Assembly: GCA_038277395.1 (NCBI GenBank)
Contig: CM076193.1
Span: forward strand, 86,009,583 to 86,073,582
Source: Dryocosmus kuriphilus
Taxonomy: Eukaryota; Arthropoda; Insecta; Hymenoptera; Cynipidae
DNA length: 64,000 nucleotides
Direction of reading: 5' to 3'
The translations under genes and the position numbers were made by a program. How positions within the stretch are numbered: position 1 is the stretch's first letter; each line of letters begins with the position of its first letter. The notes under the pieces are model-generated. The model made no database searches. It had not been told where the DNA came from and saw nothing but the letters and a program-made list of their open reading frames with translations. Of the stretch, positions 19,690-30,290 are shown in pieces.

Positions 19690-21840
19690 GTTTGGCTGAA
19701 AATGAAATCTCGACCCTTCATGACCCCCTGAATCCGAAAAAGAACATGTTTTACGTTGGCATCTGTCTGTCGTTGTCCTTGTCGTTGTCGTTGTTGTCTG
19801 TCAGCAAGATAACCTTCGAAGGAATAATCAGATTGGATTGCGTTTTGCTACACTTCTTTAAGGCGCACAGTGGGGCAAAATGACGAAAAAATTTTCAAAA
19901 TACGATTCCGGCTACAATTTTAAACCGATTTAAGATCTTTTTTTTTTGAAAATTAAAGTTAACTAAATCCTTAAGAGACCCCTCGAGGCCGATTTGAAAA
20001 AAAATATATTGTTTACTTTATTTATACACAAAGTTGGCAAAAAGTCGTAAAATTGAAGAATTGTTACTATAATAACACGCAATTAATTCAAAATGACTGA
20101 TATTAGCGTTCAATCAATAAATAAACATTCGTGAAACATAAACTAATAGTTTATTATAAATTAATAAATTGTTATTAAGAATTGTATTGTTATAAACAAT
20201 GGCAGGTGATTTTTGAGTGGGTTTGGATATTTATTAAGCAATTTTCATTTTTAACCGAAACTAAAGTAACATACAAACATGTGAAGACAAAATGGAATAT
20301 ATTTCTTATGGTTATAAACAAATTTTATAAACAAATGCGCAGTTGGAGCAATTTTTGAGTGTTTGAGGTACTTTTTTTAAAAATGTGCTTTGTTTGACCT
20401 GGCAGTGATGTTTCAAGAAACCATATTGTCATTTCATAACAATTTTGTGATCGTTATAAACAAGTTTTATAAACAAATGCACAGTTTGAGCAATTTTTGA
20501 GTTTCAGTTACTTTTTCTTTAACGTACTTTGCTAGTCTTGCTAGTGATATTTTTCTCAATTATATTGTCATTTCATGGCAAATGTAATTGTTATAAACAA
20601 ATTTTATAAATAAATACGCAGTTTGAGCAATTTTTGAGTGCTTGAGGTACTTTTTTTTTGAACGTGCTTTGTTCGAACTTTTCGTACGAGGCGCGCCACT
20701 CGCACTTAAAAAAGAAATATTTATGACCGTCCGTTTCAGTTTGTCAACAGGTCAACATAACATCATAACCTTTAAAGTATTACGATGACTATATTACTTC
20801 CTGTTTTAAGAGACTATAGTACTTGCACAATTTACAACCATGAAATATTTTTCTACATTCGTTTGGTCTCCTTATGTCTATTCTCCATGCAAAAACTAAC
20901 GAGTGTAAATAACTACGCATTTATTTTATAAAATTTGTTTATAACAACACATTTTTCATGAAATAACAATATAATTGAGAAAAGCATCACTAGCAAGACT
21001 AACAAAGTACGTTTAAAAAAAAAAAGTAACTGAAACTCAAAAATTGCTCAAACTGTGCACTTGTTTATAGAATTTGTTTGTAACAATCACGAAATTGTTA
21101 TGAAATAACAATATAGTTTATTGAAGCATCACTGTTATGTCAAACCGAGCACATTTAAAAAAAAAGTACCTGAAACACTCAAAAATTGCTCAAACTGCGC
21201 ATTTGTTTATAAAATTTGTTTATAACTATAAGAAATATATTCCGTTTTGTCTTTATATGTTTTTCCGTTACTTTAAATTGGATTAAAAACGAAAATCGCT
21301 TAATAAATATCTAAAATAACTCAAAAACCACCTACCATTGTTTATAATAATACAATTGTTAATAACAATTGATTAATTTATAATAAAATATTAGGTTATG
21401 TTTCACGAATGTTTATTTATTGATTTAACGCTAATATAAATCATTTTGAATTAATTGCGTGTTATTATAGTAACAATTCTTAAATTTTACAACTTTTTGC
21501 CAAATTTGTGTATAAATAAAGTAAATAATAATATTCTTCTATCTCTAATTTTCAAAAAAAAAATCTTAAATTCGTTTAAAAATGTAGCCGGAATCGTATT
21601 TTGAACATTTTTTCGTCATTTTGCCCCACTGTGAGGCGTAAAAACAAAGGACGAGTTCGTAAACCAGCGTTTTTTGACCAATGGTTCTGTTATTATCCAT
21701 CATAAATTCTTTCCAAAAATTCAAATTTACAGCCAAATTGTGCAAGATACAAAAAAAAAATGATAATGAACAAAGTAGGTGAATTAAAGGTATTAGTTTG
21801 ATGTGAAAACTAAACAAATATTAGGAAGCGGAGTTTTTTT
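19690..21840 (-). repeat. Rep-A copy 3, split by the CACAGTG element
   Basis: Reverse-oriented Rep-A: CTCGACCCTTCATGACCC (19713), GTCTGTCGTTGTCCTTGTCG (19765), TAACCTTCGAAGGAATAATC (19809), then the insertion at 19866, and resumption at 21634 with AGGCGTAAAAACAAAGGACGAGTTCG and TTATCCATCATAAATTC (21696). Confidence 0.8.
19866..21633. mobile_element. Palindromic transposon with CACAGTG termini (Transib-like?)
   Basis: The terminal inverted repeats begin CACAGTGGGGCAAAATGACG at both ends, near-identical for about 70 bp, then continue as arms of about 800 bp. The flanking 5-bp duplication is AGGCG (19861-19865, 21634-21638). Other Rep-A copies show the uninterrupted TTTAAAGCGTAAAAAG-type site. 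A 5-bp GC-rich duplication with a CACAGTG end fits Transib transposons, the relatives of RAG1, whose recombination signal has the same heptamer. Chapaev-type elements (4-bp duplication) are the main alternative. Each arm has about three tandem copies of a ~120-bp unit (GTTATAAACAAATTTTATAA...GCAATTTTTGAG). No transposase is encoded, so it is non-autonomous. Confidence 0.82.
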
Positions 21841-23600
21841 TTTCAAAAAGATATACAAATTTTCTTTACACTTTTTTTTTAACACATACAGTTTTTGTTT
21901 TAATCGTGAAAAATATTATTAAAATTCATGAATTCAATTTTTCTTTGAAACTATGTGATATGCGAAAATAATGTCCACGAGAAAAATTATTCATCTCAAA
22001 AAGTTTTACATATTTGCTTCAGAACATTTTTTGATAGGAGTCATATTTTTCGTTTTAATCGTGAAAAATTTTACTAGAAATAAAAAAACGTGTATTTTCA
22101 CCCAAGCTGCAAAAAGAAATGTCACTTTTTGGGCATTTGATTCGAGTGCGAAGCGTGAGACACGTGATGAGAATGTATTTGTTAAAGCCGAAAAAGATTT
22201 AACAAAAGATTCAAAATTACTAAATTATACTGGTCAATTTTTCGATATTTAATCTTAAAAGATTCATAAGCACAAATATAGGGGGATGTACAAACACCAA
22301 GCGGGCGTAGCGCGAGTTCCGACAGACGCGGGCCCCAAGTGCGCTCATACTTCGCGCGAAGAAAATCTACCCGCTTCTCGGGCAGATTTTTTTTCTATTG
22401 GTGTCTTTTATATTTTAGTTTTTAAAGTCAATTTTCTAAAATGTGTCTGGAGATTATCTATTACCTTATCTTAGGGATTCGAGTATACGCTAGATGGCGC
22501 CTTTAATCCTTCACTCTTTAACATTGGAGTGTCCACCGCCTGACTCGGGGCAAGTCGCGAGCACCTACAGCACTTGAACTGGCGTACACTAAGGAGATCT
22601 TCCTCATCTTTTGTAAGGCTTAGTGTAAGGATTCCAGAGAGTGTTCAGAACGAGACTCGACTCAAAACCTCTCCTTCTGGGTTCATTGCCTGGCTGCCCA
22701 TAAAATCCTGTGAAGAATTTGCTAGCAATATCTACTGTTGTGAAGGTCCTTCTTGGACTCTGGTGAACACTCTGAAATGGTGTCATAGTATTTCAATCTT
22801 CGAGAGGGTATCGCTGTGAAATGGAAGGTTTACCTTTTTCCTCTGACAGGGATGCATTTCGTAGAATGAATTACTAGAACGTGATCGAAGAAAGGTTGTT
22901 GGGATGGAATAAAAGGTTTAACTTCTATCTCTGATGCATTTCCTTGATTGAGCAACTAGGGTACAATCTCAGGAATAATATTGCTATGAAATAAGAATTT
23001 CGCTTTTTATAAATGACAGGAATGCATTTCTTTGACTAAAACACGGAGCCGCACAAACAGGAAGAATGTTAACAGAGCAGGGTAATAGAAGAAACTCTCC
23101 TTCTTCGAGAAACAATTGTTACGTTTTAACAAAAACTTGTATAATATACTAGGATCTTAGCCCTTAGCCCACTAGATTAGAGTGAAGAATAAATAAAAAA
23201 ATCTGCCCGCTTCGCGGGCACATTGTCATCGCGCATAGTATGAGCGCGCCTAGGGTGCGCTTGTCTGGTGGTCGTCGCGCTTCGCGCTCTGATATATTTA
23301 AGCCTCGTCGCGCTTCGCGCTCGGACGTTTTTGGTCCTTGCACATCGTACTCGATATTCGTTACTTGGGTCTTAAAATTTCAAAATACCTACTTTTAATG
23401 AGATTATTAAATTTGAATTTTTTATTAAAAATTAGAAAAGAAATTATTTTAATTAAGGCTCTTTCGACCTTAAAGAATACATTCTCATCATGACAGTCGC
23501 GCTTCGCGCTCGACAATTAATTTTCTTTTAAGCAAATTGTAGATTGGTAAAGTTTTTTTTGTGATTTTCCAAATTTTGACAATGCAGGATTTCGATTCTT
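21840..23600. other. Non-coding stretch with GC hairpins and weak repeats
   Basis: No gene. At 22300-22385 and 23198-23310, GC-rich hairpins such as CCCGCTTCGCGGGC stand out of AT-rich sequence. The two are partly inverted copies: CGGGCAGATTTTTT at 22379 against AAAAAATCTGCCCG at 23198. TCGCGCTTCGCGCTC occurs three times (about 23275, 23308, 23497). Between them, about 22790-23050 holds an imperfect ~85-bp repeat with GATGCATTTC.TNGA. These could be ends of one or two non-autonomous elements spanning 22.29-23.31 kb. Confidence 0.5.
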
Positions 23601-24469
23601 AAAAGTAAAACGATGAGTCTTATAAATAAATTTTAGAGCTCTTTCCAAGGTGAACAATTCTACTCGTTAATATTTTCTCATATATTGCATAGTTTTGCTG
23701 AAAAGTGGTTTTCTTTATATTTCATAACATATTTCACGAATAACTCAGAAACTACGCGTCTTTTCAAAAAAATGATAGAGAGAAAATTTGTAGATCCTTT
23801 TAAGGTGACAACAACTTTGTTCATTATCATTTTTTTCGAATCTTGCATAGTTTGCCGAGAAATTTGACTTTTTAATTTTTAATAACGTTCTCTCGATTAA
23901 AACAAAAACCGTGAATTTGATCAAAAAATGGTTAATACAAAATTTGAGATCTTTATAAGCTGAACAACTTTGTTTATTATCATTTTTTTCGTATCTTGAA
24001 TATTATGGCAAGAAACAACAGTTTTTATTTTTAATCAAGTTTTCTCGGTTAACACAAAAACTGTGCATTTTATCAAAAAACGGTTGAAACAATTTTACTC
24101 TTTATTGTTTTTTTTTTTGTATCTCGCGTATTTTAGCTGGAAAATGGATTTTTTGATTTTGTGAAAACCGTTTTTGATGGATAAAACCATAAATACGGAT
24201 CAAAGAAAGCTGGTTTAGGAACTCGTCCTTTCTTTTTACGCTTTAAAGAAGTGTGCCAAAGTGCAATCCAATCCGATTAGTCCTTCGATAGTTATCGTGC
24301 GAAAAGAGACGACAACGACGACAACAATGACGACAACGACGAAACAGACAGACATCGTCGTAAAACATCTTTTTTCGGATTCAGAGGGTCATGAAATATC
24401 GAGATTTCATGAAATCCGCGAAATTCAGTTTTCACATAAAACTAATACCTCCCTGCTGAAAGTAAAGAG

Positions 24470-25730
24470 ATAGAAACCCTATCTCTTTCTACCTCCTTCT
24501 ATCTCTAAGGTAGAAAGGAATAAAGATGGTTTATTTCTTTCTACCTCTCGTATATTTCCGCCTATCTCTTTCTATCTCCATATCAATCACCGTTCTCTCC
24601 TATCTCTTTCAATCTCCACTTCTCTATCTCATGCTATCTCTTGTCTATCTCCGCCTATCTCTTTCTATCTCCATATCAACCCCCATCCAAACCTATCTCT
24701 TTGAATCTCCTCTTTTCTATCTCTTTATATCTCTTATCTATCTCCGCATATCTCTTTCTATATCCGTGTAAATCACCGTTCTCCCTTATCCGTTTCAATC
24801 CCCACTTCTCTATCTCTTTCTATCTCTCGCCTATTCCTTTCTATCTCCTTGTCAATGGTCGTACTCTTTTATGTATTTCAATTCCCACTTCTTTATACCT
24901 TTCTATCTCCCGCCTATTCCTATCTATCCCTTTCTATCTCCTTGTCAATAATTGTTCTCTTTTATCCCTTTCAATCCCCACTTATATATCTCTTTCTATC
25001 TCCTGTTTATCTCCACCTATCTCCTTCTATCTCCGTGTCAATCACCGTTCTCTCCTATTTCTTTCAATCCTCACTTCTCTATCTCATTCTATCTCTCGTC
25101 TATCTCCGCCTATCTCTTTCTATCTCCATATAAATCCACATCCAAACCTATCTCTTTGAATCTCCTCTTTTCTATCTCTCTATATATCTTTTTTATCTTC
25201 GCCTATCTCTTTCTATCTCCGTGTCAATCACTTTTCTCTCCTATCTCTTTCAATCCTCACTTTAATATATCATTCTATCTCTTGTCTATCTCCGCCTATC
25301 TCTTTCTATCTCCATATAAATCCACATCCAAACCTATCTCTTTGAATCTCCTCTTTTCTATCTCTTTATATCTCTTGTCTATCTCTCACCTATTCCTGTC
25401 TATCCCTTTCTATATCCTTGTCAATCACCGTTCTCTTTTATCTCTTTCAATCGCACTTCTCTATCTCTATCTCTCGCGTATTCCAATCTATCTCTTTCTA
25501 CATCCATCTGAATTAATATCGCTCCTATCTCTTTTAATCCTCAATTCCCTATCCCTTTCTATCTCTCACCTATTCCTGTCTATCTCTTTCTATCTCCTTG
25601 CCAATCACAATTCACTCCTATCTCTTTCAATCCCCACTTCTTTATTTCTTCCTATCTTTCGCCTATTCTTGTCTATCCATTTCTTTTACCTTCTCATTCC
25701 AAATTCGGCTTATCTATTTGAGACTATGGT
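24470..25730 (+). repeat. TATCTC pyrimidine-rich satellite array
   Basis: Repetitive (TATCTCTTTC/TATCTCCG) sequence organised into a longer unit of roughly 110-130 bp, e.g. TATCTCCGTGTCAATCACCG...CCTATCTCTTTCAATCC. Reading frames through it give long Ser/Leu/Tyr-rich hydrophobic strings in several frames; these are artefacts of composition. Confidence 0.9.
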
Positions 25731-26870
25731 TCTAGAAGAATATTATTAGAATAAGATATTAGATATTATAAGATATAGATATAAGATATAAAGATATTAT
25801 ATTATATTTAAGATATACTTTTGATATAAATTACTACTTTTTTATTATAAGAATATTATTCAGTCATTTATTTATTATTTACGATTTATTGTAACGCGGC
25901 ATTTTCGACTGCACGTTACTTAAATTTGGCTGTATTATATTATTATGTAAACAGCTCCTCTTTCCTTCGCGGAGGCCCACGCAAGAATAAAGTCAGGACA
26001 GAAGTAAATTATTTTTAAGGTTTCTATCGGTCTTTTGTTGTTCTTCTCTTGAAGATATTTATATAGGATTGGCCAAGTTTCTCTGGATCGGATCGAGAGT
26101 TCTAGTCCATAGTCTTATGTTTTTGGTTTCTCTTTTTGTTTTATTTTGTCTACGAACGAGTCGAGCCACCGGGCGAGTGGATTGTGAGTTGGAGCATTTC
26201 ACGAGGCCGTGAGTGCCTCCATTTTGGATCCATTATAGGTCAGGATCTGTCCCACAGAGTTGAATGGTCGTGGGCATTGCAAGCTGCCATACAACGGGGG
26301 CAGTGTACGGATGAGATTCCCGTCTTTGAATCGCCCGCAATCGTGTAATGTTCGAAAACGGTGGCAGTGGCGACATCTTCCGGACACCGAGGGAAAGGCC
26401 TTCTACATCTCAAGCATCGGACCTCTTACCAACATGAAGCGCATAAGCCGCCAACGCACAGCTGATCGTGCGCAGGGAGACGACTCGACGCGGTTAGCCA
26501 GGCCTACCCGACTCTATGTTAAAGTAATGACTGAATACAGAGCCACCTACCACCATCAACGGAATTACACTTCAATGTGTAGGTGCCTATACTACACATG
26601 AATGGTTTGAATGCGTCAAATAAAATTCTAAATCTCAAATAAATTAAAGAATTAACCTTAAATTAAAGAAATATTACTCGAAAAATAAAAAATAATATTT
26701 TCTATCATTTGGTCACATTTCCCGAATAATATTTCGTTAATTTAACATTATTTCTTGAATTTATTTCTTATTTAAAATTTTATGCAACCCACTCAAAACA
26801 CCGATGTATGCATATATAATTCGGATTAATCAATGCATTTATATTTGCAATTATGACAAAATAGAAAGGA

Positions 26871-27254
26871 TCAATGATAAATAAAAGGAAAAAAAAAAAT
26901 GCGAAAATGTAGAATTATCGCCAGTAAATGTAGTGTTGGTTGAGCATTTGTAGCTAATTTTCTTGCTTCATATTCCGTATAATGGAAATACTTACTCTCA
27001 AAATGATTTATACGAATAAATAACTGTTGCGACGTTATTTCTTCTAAACTAAGGATTTTCAAATCTCCATTTCCAGTCATTTCGATCCATAACGTTCCAT
27101 GTTTTGGGAGTAGATGACCTGTGGTCTGTTTACAACGTTCTTGTCTCGCGGGACACCCTTTCGCTACACATTTTCTTCGATCCATTGCAGAATTAATTTG
27201 ATAATCAAAATTTTTTACACTGCTTTTGAAACCTTTTGACACATAAAACATCAC
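26871..27254 (-). pseudogene. THAP-like zinc-finger ORF in the 4.57-kb element
   Basis: The reading contains MDRRKCVAKGCPARQE (C-x4-C, about 27180-27165), a central LWIEM tryptophan (near 27085), RINHFESKYF (about 26985-26960) and LATNAQPTL near the end of the domain (about 26930-26955), in the order and spacing of a THAP DNA-binding domain. The third zinc ligand before the histidine is Arg (codon CGT) where Cys is expected, one transition away from TGT, so the finger is probably dead. The first ~23 codons before MDRRK are likely not coding. The C-terminal end runs into AT-rich sequence; a splice donor or the rest of a transposase was not found. Confidence 0.6.
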
Positions 27255-28416
27255 ATAACCTCACATCACTACAAATGACAACAAATTCAAAAAATATTAC
27301 GGCCATGCTGTTTCACGCAATCTTCTTTCCTATTGGCTGTTCTCATTACTATCCTATTGCCACCTACCACCATCACCGCAACTAATCTACACCCTCTTTT
27401 CCCCACCTAAATTCTTTCCTTGGCCATTTTTAACTTGAGAGTCGGCTAGGCCTGATGGTCAGCCGCCGAAAGCGTCGGTCGTGATGAGACACTTCTGTCT
27501 GGGCGAGCCCCGAGTATTGTTGTAATTAAATTATAGTCTCCCATTTTCTGTTTCCGCTGTGCGGTTATTTGTTGTGATAGAATTGCGGGGATTTTTCGTT
27601 TCGGGCTAAGTAGTGTTCCAGGTAAGACGGCTGTATATTATTGTGTGAAAGTAAAAGGGAGTGTTCAACGGTCAATTTTGTGCCGACGCTCGCCATTTGA
27701 ATTTAACGACCAACCGTTCCGGGGCGGATTCATTAGATAATTATCTATTGTACTTTGGCGGCTTCACCGCAATTTTTAACTTTTGTTTTACCGATTCTGT
27801 AAGTCTTTTTATTCACGCGTAAATATGTAAATTGCTAAAAAATTAGGCGGTATATTTGGGGGTTAATTCACAGTTTATTTATCTGCTTTGTAAAAGAACT
27901 TGACCTTTCTTGTTATAATCATCCTTCATTTGTTGTTAAATGCACTGATTGCTCAATTAATGAAATCATCTCTTGTGGCCTTATTTTTTAAATATTTAAT
28001 CCACGCCACTATTCAAGTTACTGAGCTGAATTTCGTGGACCCGTTCTATTTGTTTTACCTTCACTTGTATTTATCTTTTTAATTTAGTGGCCTTTCCCTA
28101 AGTTTAGTAGGGAAACGCCATTAAATTATATACTATTTACTATTTTTTATTTATTTATTTATTTACCTCTGACTGGAGTTTCTAGTAAGGCCAAAAGACT
28201 GCTCTTCAAGACTAGCTCTATATTAGCTTGTCTAGATAGACTAGCGTTAAATATACAAAAACTTTTCACTTCTACTTAGCGCCACCGATAATTTTCTACA
28301 CGGGGATTGACAAAGAGATAGAAAGTGTTAGATATGCATAAGTGAAGAATAAACTTGGATAGAGATGAGTATCCGATAAATGATACGCATTTTTATCGCA
28401 GATTTTCCAATGTTCT

Positions 28417-28485
28417 CCAATAGCTCAGTCGACTAAGTGTTCGTCAATAAACTCCGTACGTGCACGTTTATGGTTCGTGTCTTGG
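28417..28485 (+). repeat. tRNA-derived sequence (SINE-head-like)
   Basis: An A-box-like TAGCTCAGTCGA at 28421 and a B-box-like GGTTCGTGTCT at 28472 stand 50 bp apart. A hairpin ATAAAC...GTTTAT fills the anticodon-arm region. The acceptor stem does not close, so this is not a functional tRNA. Confidence 0.45.
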
Positions 28486-28604
28486 TACTGGTGGATTTTT
28501 ATGGATTATATGCATTAGAGATAAGATAAGAATATTATGTATGAGCAAAGTAATATATTTATAAAATTATAAGTATGTTTAAAATATAAAAATTAATAAG
28601 TTTA

Positions 28605-29010
28605 AAGCTCAAGTTAGACAAAGGGATAAAAAGAGATTAAAATTTTTCGACAAGAGATAGAAAGAGATAAAAATTTAAAGAAAGAAAGATAGGCTTAGGG
28701 ATAGAAAGAGGTACAAATTTCTAGCTAGAGAGAGACATTTAGGGATAGACTAGGAGACAAAAAGAGATATTACCAGAAATAGGGATAGACTGAGGGATAG
28801 GAAGAGATAGATATTACCAGATACAGGGATAGACTGAGGGATAGGAAGAGATAGATGTTACCAGACAAAGGGATAGACTGAGGGTGAGGGATAGGAAGAG
28901 ATAGATAATAGGGGATAGAAAGTGATAGTGTTTTGGGGATGCAAAATGGATACTTTCAAGAGATAGAAGTTTTCGATCTTCAAATTTCTATCTCTTTCTA
29001 TCTCTTTACT
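28605..29010 (-). repeat. GATAGAAAGAGATA purine-rich array, right end
   Basis: Complementary in composition and order to the left array. Includes a ~45-bp unit (ATAGACTGAGGGATAGGAAGAGATAGATRTTACCAGA) repeated about three times near 28785-28900. It ends in ATCTCTTTACTTCCAGCAGGG. Confidence 0.85.
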
Positions 29011-29384
29011 TCCAGCAGGGCTTCTCACTGAGATGCGAATTTAAAAAGAGATAGCCTTACTATAGGAATAAAATTTAATTATAACAATACTGTCTTCGCA
29101 AACAATGCATAATTCTATAATAAAATAAAACTTCTTTGATCAGCAGACATTCATACGTAATCAAACCAGGATGAAAGGATTCATTGACCTCCTATATCTA
29201 TAAAGCAATAGACCAAAGAAGGTTTATTAATTAATTAATAACCAAAGAACTAGTTTCAGAGGGTTTAAGGATTAGAAATAATACATAATACCACACGATC
29301 TACGATTCACTGTTAATCATCATAATTTAATAAGAGTCGAAATTAGGGGCAACTGTGTAATCAAAATAAGACTAGGATTCTTTT

Positions 29385-30290
29385 TTTTGAATAAAAATTA
29401 CAATTAGTCCAGCCATTTTCGGCGAAATCGCATATTTTCGATTACATCCACCAAAATTTGATTAAAAATTGTGAAAAATATAAGAAGAATGATGAGATAA
29501 AAATCAAGACCCTAAATAGTATGCTTCATTCTAAGTTCACGAGTTAAAGTAAAAAAACGTGTTTTTTCTCTTTAACGCGTTCCCGGCCAAAAACTATGAG
29601 TCGGACGTAAAAAATTTTCCAGTAAAAGTTATCGCCAGACATATAATGAACAGAATGACGCTAATTAGACATCCAATAAATAATTTCTTTCAGAGAAATT
29701 CATTTGTTAATCAAAATTGTTAATTAAACGAAAGTATTCCAGTTAGGTCCTTATACCTTTTTTTAAACAATTTCATTCCGGTGAAATATATTTCAATCGA
29801 CTCAGAAACTACTTGGCTACTATTTTCAGTTTAAAAAATTCATTTTTTTCGTTTATTTTTTTTTTCATTTTGCAACTAATCTGCATTTTTGAAAAGTCCG
29901 TGTCAGGGTTAAATCTCAATTTTTTTAACACGGAAAAAGCGCTTCGGAATAAGCGATTTTTTCTCGTAATTCTAGCGAACGAAATTTGCTTATAAAAAAT
30001 ATATAATAATTAACATTTTTTGAAAAATTCATATCTCCGCTCCATATTATTCTTAAGAAATGATTTCAGTTCTTATATGGAGCGAAAAACTGACGCTACA
30101 AACCTCTTATACCATCGAACGTCTGGCGTTTGTCCCTAGGATGATGCTCTAGGTTCATAAATCGGACCTCATTGACTTTGCAATAATTAAAAAGAATTAC
30201 TTTAATCATAATACTACAGCTATAACCGAAGTACAAGAAAATCAAAGTTAACTAAAATCTTTAAAAAAAATAAAACAATCATTTTCGCCT
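29385..30290 (+). repeat. Outer inverted repeat, left copy
   Basis: Matches 38150-39360 in reverse complement over its length: CCATTTTCGGCGAAATCGCAT (29411), TTGATTAAAAATTGTGAAAAATA, GACCCTAAATAGTATGCTTCATTCTAA, AACGCGTTCCCGGCCAAAAACTATGAG, CAACTAATCTGCATTTTTGAA, and AAAATAAAACAATCATTTTCG at the inner end. A segment present in the right copy (about 38260-38460) is missing here and a 74-bp Jockey fragment stands in its place. The two copies enclose 7.9 kb. Confidence 0.75.
30152..30225 (+). repeat. 74-bp fragment of the Jockey-like ORF2
   Basis: GGTTCATAAATCGGACCTCA... matches 41801-41874 of the Jockey-like element with one difference. Its 3' end stops at CAGCTATAA, where the outer repeat resumes (CCGAAGTAC). 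Confidence 0.88.

Larger units (their letters stand above)
17347..19700 (-). repeat. Rep-A copy 2, split by a fold-back element
   Basis: The reverse-oriented Rep-A sequence runs from 17347 (GTATTAG, ...GATTTCATG..., GTCTGTCTGTCGTTGTTGTTG to about 17510) and resumes at about 19150 (ATAACTTTCGAAGGACTAATCGGATTGG..., GGACGAGTTCGTGAACC, TTTTATCCATCATAAATTC). The two parts join at the (GTCGTT)n core. The element between them is 17537-19146. Confidence 0.75.
24451..29020. mobile_element. 4.57-kb transposon, CCCTGCTG ends, satellite arrays, THAP ORF
   Basis: The terminal inverted repeats start CCCTGCTGRAAGTAAAGAGA and are 26 bp long with one mismatch (24451-24476 and 28995-29020). The element interrupts Rep-A exactly: ...AATACCT[element]CTTCTCAC against the uninterrupted AATACCTTCTCAC, implying a 2-bp duplication CT. 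Just inside both ends are long arrays of TATCTCTTTC (left, about 1.26 kb) and its complement GATAGAAAGAGATA (right, about 0.4 kb), so the arrays are inverted with respect to each other. The centre holds a THAP-like ORF (26871-27254, minus) and a tRNA-like sequence (28417-28485). I cannot match the end and duplication combination to a known superfamily. Confidence 0.8.
23600..29045 (+). repeat. Rep-A copy 4, split by the CCCTGCTG element
   Basis: Forward Rep-A with its longer 5' part (AAAACCGTTTTTGATGGATAAAACC near 24163, GGAACTCGTCC, CCAATCCGATTAGTCCTTCG near 24268, (GACAA)n near 24310, GATTTCATGAAATCCGCG near 24403, AAACTAATACCT to 24450). The next bases of the family, CTTCTCACTGAGATGCGAAT, appear only at 29021. 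The 4.57 kb between them is an insertion. The preceding 23.6-24.1 kb shares TTTTTTTCGTATCTTG-type phrases with 21.7-22.0 kb and 1-150. Confidence 0.8.

Noticed and set aside
24641..25730. CRISPR-like spacing of TATCTCTTTC with variable inserts
   Set aside because: No constant repeat length or unique spacers; it is a degenerate satellite inside a transposon end.
24526..25749. Long Ser/Leu/Tyr-rich ORFs that look like membrane proteins
   Set aside because: They are read through the TATCTC satellite in several frames at once; composition alone keeps stops away.
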